Assembly (NCBI GenBank): GCA_900550785.1
Contig: URTL01000092.1
Span: forward strand, 1-7,570
Direction: 5' to 3'
DNA from: an uncultured Collinsella sp.
GTDB taxonomy: Bacteria; Actinomycetota; Coriobacteriia; Coriobacteriales; Coriobacteriaceae
DNA length: 7,570 nt
Position numbers and translations under genes: made by a program
Notes under the pieces: generated by a model
Told to the model about the DNA's origin: nothing
The model's database searches: none
What the model saw: the letters and a program-made list of their open reading frames with translations, nothing else
Part shown: piece after piece, positions 1 to 5,862 of the stretch
Layout: each line of letters opens with the position of its first letter
Numbering within the stretch: the first letter of the stretch is position 1

Positions 1-974
<974 letters not shown>

Positions 975-1100
975 ACCGCACCTCGCGGCCCGCGGGACAA
1001 GCGCTCATGCGCGGTCCGGGCACGAGGATGCCCCCGAGTCACCTCCCCTATGCGCCATGCGGCCCCCAGGGCACGCGAGAGAGACACCCGGACACCGTAA

Positions 1101-1119
1101 CGGTGGGCGCCGCCCACCG
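1101..1119 (+). other. Spacer hairpin just upstream of, and overlapping, the 5S 5' end
   Basis: The sequence CGGTGGGC at 1101-1108 pairs perfectly with GCCCACCG at 1112-1119, leaving a three-base loop. The 3' arm is also the strand that lengthens helix I of 5S rRNA (1114-1119 pair with 1235-1240), so the two pairings exclude each other. A role in 5S maturation timing is only an inference. The rest of the 23S-5S spacer (975-1118) is GC-rich and contains no tRNA that I can recognise. Confidence 0.55.
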
Positions 1120-1236
1120 GTCAGCGGCCAGAGCATGGGGGGCACGCCCGGTCCCGTTCCGAACCCGGAAGCTAAGCCCCATCGCGCCGAGAGTACTGCG
1201 GGGTCAGCCCGTGGGAGGCCAGGGCGCCGCTGACCG
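1119..1236 (+). rRNA. rrf: 5S ribosomal RNA
   Basis: 5S rRNA is part of the central protuberance of the 50S subunit. The core CGCCCGGTCCC...TTCCGAACCCGGAAGCTAAGCCC is typical of actinobacterial 5S, and the later GTACTGC and GTGGGAG segments are in place. Helix I closes the molecule: bases 1114-1128 and 1226-1240 form a perfect 15-bp stem. That is longer than helix I of a mature 5S, so the outer pairs probably belong to the processing stem of the precursor. The exact mature ends are therefore uncertain by one to five bases. It follows the 23S gene directly in the usual 23S-5S order. Confidence 0.93.
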
Positions 1237-1269
1237 GTGGACGGCACCGAGCCGTACGCTTGAACTGAG

Positions 1270-1300
1270 AAGGGGGAGGCCTCGCGGCCTCCCCCTTTTT
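1270..1300 (+). terminator. Rho-independent terminator of the rRNA operon
   Basis: Bases 1270-1281 (AAGGGGGAGGCC) pair perfectly with 1286-1297, with the four-base loop TCGC. The T run at 1296-1300 follows the stem. The high GC content of the stem makes this a strong terminator. It separates the rRNA operon from the protein operon downstream. Confidence 0.93.
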
Positions 1301-1314
1301 GCGTTTACGGGCTT

Positions 1315-1344
1315 TTGTCTCACATAGTAGCTGTGTTTTATAAC
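1315..1344 (+). promoter_or_regulatory. Putative upstream sigma70-type promoter (P1) for acpS operon
   Basis: TTGTCT at 1315-1320 resembles a -35 box and TATAAC at 1339-1344 a -10 box, separated by 18 bases. It starts 15 bases after the terminator and lies in the only AT-rich gap between the rRNA operon and acpS. Prediction from sequence only. Confidence 0.45.
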
Positions 1345-1350
1345 CCTCGT

Positions 1351-1380
1351 TTGTCGCATCTTCTGTGAACGGGCTACAAT
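1351..1380 (+). promoter_or_regulatory. Putative downstream sigma70-type promoter (P2) for acpS operon
   Basis: TTGTCG at 1351-1356 and TACAAT at 1375-1380 are again 18 bases apart, exactly 36 bases downstream of the P1 elements. A start site near 1387 would give a short leader of about 23 bases before the acpS start codon at 1410. This is the more likely main promoter because of its position. Confidence 0.55.
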
Positions 1381-1399
1381 AACTTAGTCTGTGCGATAT

Positions 1400-1405
1400 G
1401 GAGGT
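1400..1405 (+). promoter_or_regulatory. Ribosome binding site that fixes the acpS start
   Basis: GGAGGT at 1400-1405 lies five to six bases before ATG 1410. It overlaps the earlier in-frame ATG at 1398, which itself has no Shine-Dalgarno sequence. This argues for translation from 1410. Confidence 0.8.
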
Positions 1406-1409
1406 GAAC

Positions 1410-1949
1410 ATGGCTGAAGCTGGTATCGGCGTTGATATCGTCGAGATTTCCCGCATGAAATCTATTCTTGAAAAGACGCCGTCGTTTGCTCGGCGTGTGT
1501 TTACCGAAGAAGAGCGTGCGTATTGCGATGCATCATCGCGTCCCGCTGCTCACTATGCGAGCCGCTTTGCTTCGCGCGAGGCGGTGCTTAAAGCTCTCGG
1601 CACGGGTTTTAGCCAAGGCGTGGGTCGCAAGGATGTTTCGGTAACGCGTGATAAACTCGGCAAACCGAAGGCGCTGCTTTCGGGCCGTGCACTCGAGATC
1701 GCTCATGAGCTGGGTGTTGTTGAGGTTGCTCTTTCCATTACGCTTACAGGAGACTTAGCCGTTGCGAATGCCATCGCGATTACCGAAGATGCTCGGCCTA
1801 AGCCAAAAGAGGAAAAGGTGAGCACCAAGAAACGCGTTGCGCAGACATTTAAAGAGGCTCGCTCTGTTTTAGATGAGCTTGAGCAGCTGCAGAATTTAGC
1901 ATTGACGGAGCACCTGGGCGATGCTTCGCAAGATACGCTAGGAGCATAG
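1410..1949 (+). CDS. acpS: Holo-[acyl-carrier-protein] synthase AcpS with C-terminal extension
   Basis: AcpS moves 4'-phosphopantetheine from CoA to a serine of acyl carrier protein, which switches on fatty acid synthesis in the cytoplasm. From the start at 1410 the protein has 179 residues. The N-terminal GIGVDIVEI holds the Mg-binding Asp9. The second signature, RFASREAVLKALGTG (52-66), holds Glu57 and Lys61; it has Arg where most members have Lys before the Glu. LGKP (83-86) and the last core strand around 104-125 are present. Where B. subtilis AcpS has SITHT, this protein reads SITLT, so the His is replaced by Leu112. The usual family length is about 120-130; residues after about 128 form an extra charged, Lys/Glu-rich tail with a probable helix at 140-168. 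The gene is first in the operon, behind the two predicted promoters, and its stop codon directly abuts the nnr start. Confidence 0.93.
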   Translation: MAEAGIGVDIVEISRMKSILEKTPSFARRVFTEEERAYCDASSRPAAHYASRFASREAVLKALGTGFSQGVGRKDVSVTRDKLGKPKALLSGRALEIAHELGVVEVALSITLTGDLAVANAIAITEDARPKPKEEKVSTKKRVAQTFKEARSVLDELEQLQNLALTEHLGDASQDTLGA

Positions 1950-3566
1950 ATGAAACCGGTTTTGAGTACCGAAGAAGTCGTTCGTCTCGAGGATATCATC
2001 GAACGCGAAGGGACTTCGAAGGCCGAGCTTATGGAGCTAGCGGGTGAGTTTGCCGCCAACGAGGTCTTGAAGCTCAATCCCGATCGGGTTCTCGTTCTGG
2101 TCGGTTTTGGTAATAATGGCGGCGACGGTTGGGTTGCCGCCGATATTCTGAGCCATAAGGGTGTGGACGTCGATATCGTTTCTCCGGTTGAGCCGGATGA
2201 GATTCCTGCTGCTCTGGCACGTCATGTTGCTCGTCGTACTGCCGGCCGCGATGTGCACGTTTGCGTCGGCCCCTCGCGTGATGAACTCGAGGTTTTGATC
2301 GATAAGGCCGATGTTGTTGTCGATGCCATTTTTGGTACCGGTTTTCACGGGAATCTGCGTGCGCCGTTCTCCATCTGGATTCCTACGGTCAATGAATGCG
2401 CCGACTGTGTCGTATCCATTGATGTCCCCTCGGGCCTGAATGCCGAGACGGGCGTTGTTGATGACGACTGCATTCGTGCCGAGCATACGGTGACGATGAT
2501 TGCGCCCAAGATTGGTTTGTATAGCGCCGATGGCCCTGAGTATGCTGGCGATTTGATCTGCGGCAATCTTTACGACCGTCTTGACGAGGTCATCGATGAT
2601 GTCGACCACGCCGCCGAGATTGTCGAGCCCGGTGACTTAGTTGATTACTTTGCTCCACTTCCTACGAATATCGATAAGTATTCCCGTGGCTCTGTGCTTA
2701 TTGTCGCCGGATCTGCGCAATATCCTGGTGCTGCCATTATGGCGGCCAAGTCTGCAGCTCGCGCGGGTGCTGGTTACGTGGCAGTCGCGGCTCCTGACGC
2801 CTGCGCTAATCTTATTCGCATGGCACTTCCTTCGATTCCCGTCTTTGCTATTCCGTCTGATTCCCGCGGCTCCTTTGGCGCCGCTGCGCGCATGACGGTG
2901 TGCGAGATTGCAAAGAAGTACAGCTGCGTACTGTGCGGTCCCGGTATGACGACGTCTGCCGGCGCTATGCAGGTGGTTTCGGGCTTGCTCGAGCTTGATG
3001 TACCGCTTATTTTGGATGCCGATGCACTCAACTGTCTTGCTAAGATTGCCATTGACGGTATTGATAGTAACCCCGAGATGTATCGTCGCGAGCAGCCGTT
3101 GGTTATGACGCCGCACTATCGTGAGCTTTCGCGTCTGGTTGCCGGTGACGAGGTGAACGACCTTGGTACCGCGATTGCAGCCGCGCAGAAGGTTGTCTGG
3201 GCTGCAGGCTCCGACAATCTGGTGGTCATTGCCAAGGGGCCGACGACGGCTATCTGTGGCGTTGAGCGCGTTCTGTTGCCGCTCTCGGGTCCGGCTTCTC
3301 TGGCAACTGCCGGTTCGGGTGATGTTCTCGCGGGTATTTTGGCCGGCACGCTTGCCACCATGCGCGACGAGATGGATCGTTGGGAGTTGCTGTATTCGTA
3401 CGCCGTCGCACTTCACAGCTACGCCGGTTTTGCCGCGGCGACGGAGTATGGTGAGAAGAGCGTTATCGCGACCGATCTTATCGACCTGATCGGTCCTGCC
3501 ATGGATCTGGCGGCAAAGGATGCGCTCGAAGATCTGGGAATCATGGACGAAGGGTCGGATGACTAA
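1950..3566 (+). CDS. nnr: Bifunctional NAD(P)HX epimerase / ADP-dependent NAD(P)HX dehydratase
   Basis: Nnr repairs hydrated, inactive NADH and NADPH. The N-terminal YjeF_N domain interconverts the R and S hydrates, and the C-terminal ribokinase-like domain dehydrates the S form at the cost of a nucleotide (ADP in bacteria). The protein has 538 residues, normal for the fused bacterial form. Epimerase domain, about 1-225: GFGNNGGDG (52-60), DAIFGTG (125-131) and IDVPSGLN (157-164). Dehydratase domain, about 235-525: GSVLIVAGS (247-255), GPG (330-332), DADALN (356-361), TPH (387-389), AKG (428-430) and the nucleotide/catalytic loop AGSGDVLAG (454-462) with Asp458. All expected motifs are intact. 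ATG 1950 follows the acpS stop with no gap, and GGAG at 1941-1944 serves as its ribosome binding site inside acpS. The gene is often found beside alr and tsaE in bacteria, as here. Confidence 0.96.
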   Translation: MKPVLSTEEVVRLEDIIEREGTSKAELMELAGEFAANEVLKLNPDRVLVLVGFGNNGGDGWVAADILSHKGVDVDIVSPVEPDEIPAALARHVARRTAGRDVHVCVGPSRDELEVLIDKADVVVDAIFGTGFHGNLRAPFSIWIPTVNECADCVVSIDVPSGLNAETGVVDDDCIRAEHTVTMIAPKIGLYSADGPEYAGDLICGNLYDRLDEVIDDVDHAAEIVEPGDLVDYFAPLPTNIDKYSRGSVLIVAGSAQYPGAAIMAAKSAARAGAGYVAVAAPDACANLIRMALPSIPVFAIPSDSRGSFGAAARMTVCEIAKKYSCVLCGPGMTTSAGAMQVVSGLLELDVPLILDADALNCLAKIAIDGIDSNPEMYRREQPLVMTPHYRELSRLVAGDEVNDLGTAIAAAQKVVWAAGSDNLVVIAKGPTTAICGVERVLLPLSGPASLATAGSGDVLAGILAGTLATMRDEMDRWELLYSYAVALHSYAGFAAATEYGEKSVIATDLIDLIGPAMDLAAKDALEDLGIMDEGSDD

Positions 3567-3568
3567 TC

Positions 3569-4714
3569 ATGAATAAAGCCGATTTGACGCGCTGGTCCTG
3601 GGTCGAGATCGACCGCGGGGCGCTCCGTCGCAACACGAGGGCCTATAAGAACTTGTTGAATCCACGTCAGCGCCTGTGCTGCGTGGTCAAGGCCGATGCT
3701 TATGGTCATGGAGCTGTTGAGTGCGCCAAGATCATGTATTCGGCCGGTGCCGACATGTTTGCCGTGGCGACGGTTAACGAGGGCGTTGAGCTCCGACAGG
3801 GCGGGATTACGAAACCCATCCTCATCCTTAGCGAGCCGCCTATCGAGGCCATTCCGACGTTGCTCGAGTTTGATATCATGCCCTCGGTCTATACGTCTGA
3901 CTTTGCTCTTGCGTATGGCGAATGTGCCGTCGCGGCGGGCAAAGTGGGCAAGTATCATCTCGCCATCGAGACGGGCATGAATCGTATCGGCGTTCACTAC
4001 ACGCAGGTGCTCGACTTTGTCCGCGGTATAAATTTCCATCGCGGTATTCAGTGCGACGGCGTATTTACGCACTTCGCCACGGCCGATGAACCTTCGGGCT
4101 GGGACTACAAGCTGCAGTGTCAGCGCTTTACCGAGGCCGTTCAGGCCATTAAGGATGCGGGTTTTGAGTGCGGTATCGTGCACTGCGCCAACACGCCGTC
4201 CTCGATGCTCGACCCCTCGATGCATTTTGATATGATCCGCGCCGGCGTTGGCTTGTATGGCATGCAGCCGTGCGAGTTGAGCGGCCGCGTGATGCAGCTT
4301 GATCCCGTTATGAGCGTCCATGCGCGCGTGACGCGCGTGGCACATCCTGCGATGGGTGAGGGCGTGGGCTACGGTTTTACCTACCGCGTACCGCGTACGC
4401 GCGTTCAGATCTGCACGCTGCCGATCGGTTATGCCGACGGCCTATCGCGTACACTTTCCAATCGTATGGATGTGCTGTATCGCGGCGAGCGCGTGCATCA
4501 GGTTGGCAATATCTGCATGGATCAGTTTATGGTCGCCATTCAGTCCAACCCGGCACACGAGATTCCCGAGGCCGAATATGGTGACGAGATGATTATTGTC
4601 GGCCGCGATGGCGATGCCGAGATCACTATGGACGAGATGGCCCGACTGCGCGGCACGATTAACTACGAGGTCGCCTGCGGCTTTGGCATGCGCCTCGACA
4701 AGGTCTACGTGTAG
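3569..4714 (+). CDS. alr: Alanine racemase
   Basis: This PLP enzyme converts L-alanine to D-alanine for peptidoglycan precursors. Length is 381 residues, typical for the family. The N-terminal TIM-barrel carries the PLP lysine in VVKADAYGHG (Lys41). ETGMNRIG is at 134-141, and the PLP-phosphate side is recognisable at HCANTPSSM (205-213) and RAGVGLYG (224-231). The C-terminal beta domain provides the second catalytic base, Tyr268 in GVGYGFTYR, followed by LPIGYADGLSR (284-294) and NICMDQ (314-319). The start lies two bases after the nnr stop and has only a weak Shine-Dalgarno match, so translation is probably coupled to nnr. No key residue is missing. The catalytic Lys/Tyr pair and overall length argue against a diverged non-racemase homologue. 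Confidence 0.97.
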   Translation: MNKADLTRWSWVEIDRGALRRNTRAYKNLLNPRQRLCCVVKADAYGHGAVECAKIMYSAGADMFAVATVNEGVELRQGGITKPILILSEPPIEAIPTLLEFDIMPSVYTSDFALAYGECAVAAGKVGKYHLAIETGMNRIGVHYTQVLDFVRGINFHRGIQCDGVFTHFATADEPSGWDYKLQCQRFTEAVQAIKDAGFECGIVHCANTPSSMLDPSMHFDMIRAGVGLYGMQPCELSGRVMQLDPVMSVHARVTRVAHPAMGEGVGYGFTYRVPRTRVQICTLPIGYADGLSRTLSNRMDVLYRGERVHQVGNICMDQFMVAIQSNPAHEIPEAEYGDEMIIVGRDGDAEITMDEMARLRGTINYEVACGFGMRLDKVYV

Positions 4715-4722
4715 GAGCCGCT

Positions 4723-5343
4723 ATGGGCGTCATGCACATCCCCGGCCATACCCATCAGGCACCACGTGAGGTCGCACTCGAGGAAATCGAGGCCGTTCTG
4801 GGCGATTGTCACCTCTGCCAGCTCTACCAGTCGCGTCACAACATCGTGTTTGGCGTGGGAAACCCCCGCGCTCGCGTGATGTTTATCGGTGAGGCGCCGG
4901 GCCGCAATGAGGATTTGCAGGGCGAGCCCTTTGTGGGGGCGGCAGGCGAGGACCTCAACGGCATTTTGTCGCTGGCGGGGCTCAAACGCGAAGACGTCTA
5001 CATTGCCAACGTGCTTAAGTGCCGCCCGCCGGGAAACCGCAATCCGCGTCCCGAGGAAGTGCTGGCTTGCTCGCCGTTTTTGCGTGAGCAGATTCGTAGC
5101 ATCTGGCCCGATATTATCGTGACGCTCGGCAACCCCGCGACGCACTTTGTGCTTAAGACCGAGATTGGCATTACTAAGCTGCGTGGCAGGTTCCACCAGA
5201 TGGGGCATTTTGTAGTAATGCCCACGTTCCATCCGGCAGCAGCGCTACGCAATCCGGCGTGGCAGGAACTGCTGGAGGAAGACTTTAAGATGCTGGGCGA
5301 CTATCTGGAGCGACATCCCGCACCAGAGGACGCCTCGGAATAA
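4723..5343 (+). CDS. Family 4 (iron-sulphur) uracil-DNA glycosylase
   Basis: The enzyme removes uracil from DNA and so starts base-excision repair of deaminated cytosine. The protein has 206 residues. Four cysteines fit the 4Fe-4S cluster pattern of the family: Cys29 and Cys32 (CHLC), Cys100 (NVLKCRPPGNR) and Cys116 (ACSPF). Active-site motif 1 is GEAPGRNED (56-64), and motif 2 is HPAAALR (170-176) after MPTF. VTLGNPAT (133-140) and the strand FVVMPTF are also characteristic. The first 18 residues are a less conserved leader. AGGAG at 4713-4717 overlaps the alr stop and sits five bases before ATG 4723, supporting this start. A DNA repair gene between alr and tsaE has no obvious shared pathway; sharing a transcript is the simplest reading. 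Related SPO1-type polymerase-associated domains look similar, but the complete motif set favours a true glycosylase. Confidence 0.93.
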   Translation: MGVMHIPGHTHQAPREVALEEIEAVLGDCHLCQLYQSRHNIVFGVGNPRARVMFIGEAPGRNEDLQGEPFVGAAGEDLNGILSLAGLKREDVYIANVLKCRPPGNRNPRPEEVLACSPFLREQIRSIWPDIIVTLGNPATHFVLKTEIGITKLRGRFHQMGHFVVMPTFHPAAALRNPAWQELLEEDFKMLGDYLERHPAPEDASE

Positions 5344-5355
5344 TAAGGAGCATAT

Positions 5356-5862
5356 ATGTCCCTGGAGCGCCTGGGGGTAGGTACTTACAAAACGACTTGC
5401 GCTGCCGATACGGAGTACTTTGGCGAGCTAATTGCACCGTGCCTTGAGGACGGCGATGTGCTCATCCTGACCGGTGGCCTGGGAGTGGGCAAAACTCACT
5501 TTACCAAGGGCGTCTCGCGCGGGCTGGGCGATGGGCATATGGTTACGAGCCCTACGTTTGCGCTCATGGCCGTTCACGATCAAGGCCGTATTCCGCTGTT
5601 TCACTTTGATCTATACCGCCTGGAGCATGCCTACGAGCTCGAGGATACGGGCATTTTCGATGTGCTGGGCTATGAGGGTGCTTGCCTGCTGGAATGGGGC
5701 GAACAATTCCAAGACGAGCTGACGGATGAGTATCTTTCGGTGACGCTCAAGCGTGATGAGGGCGACAGCGATGTGCGAACGATAACGCTCGAGGCGCACG
5801 GTGACCGCGCAATGGAGCTTTCCCATTTGATTGATAAGGCTGTACAAGATGAGCTTGCATAA
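5356..5862 (+). CDS. tsaE: tRNA t6A37 biosynthesis ATPase TsaE
   Basis: TsaE is the ATPase that works with TsaB and TsaD to load threonylcarbamoyl onto A37 of tRNAs that read ANN codons. The protein has 168 residues, near the usual 150-160. The P-loop is GGLGVGKTH (40-48), followed by the switch-like SPTF (65-68), HFDLYRL (83-89) and the late LEWGE (112-116), all in the family order. AAGGAG at 5345-5350 lies five bases before ATG 5356. The preceding gene ends with two tandem in-frame TAA codons. The 3' end overlaps the next gene by 14 bases, which fits translational coupling of two proteins of the same complex. Confidence 0.96.
   Translation: MSLERLGVGTYKTTCAADTEYFGELIAPCLEDGDVLILTGGLGVGKTHFTKGVSRGLGDGHMVTSPTFALMAVHDQGRIPLFHFDLYRLEHAYELEDTGIFDVLGYEGACLLEWGEQFQDELTDEYLSVTLKRDEGDSDVRTITLEAHGDRAMELSHLIDKAVQDELA

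Noticed and set aside
975..1118. tRNA gene in the 23S-5S spacer
   Set aside because: No T-loop or anticodon arm consensus could be found; only GC-rich hairpins are visible.
1398..1409. Earlier in-frame ATG for acpS at 1398
   Set aside because: The Shine-Dalgarno sequence at 1400-1405 overlaps it and is correctly spaced for ATG 1410, and the family start aligns with 1410.
2037..4345. Long minus-strand open frames of 190 to 260 codons opposite nnr and alr
   Set aside because: They mirror the codon periodicity of strong + strand genes, have no known motifs, and would need to overlap conserved enzymes completely.
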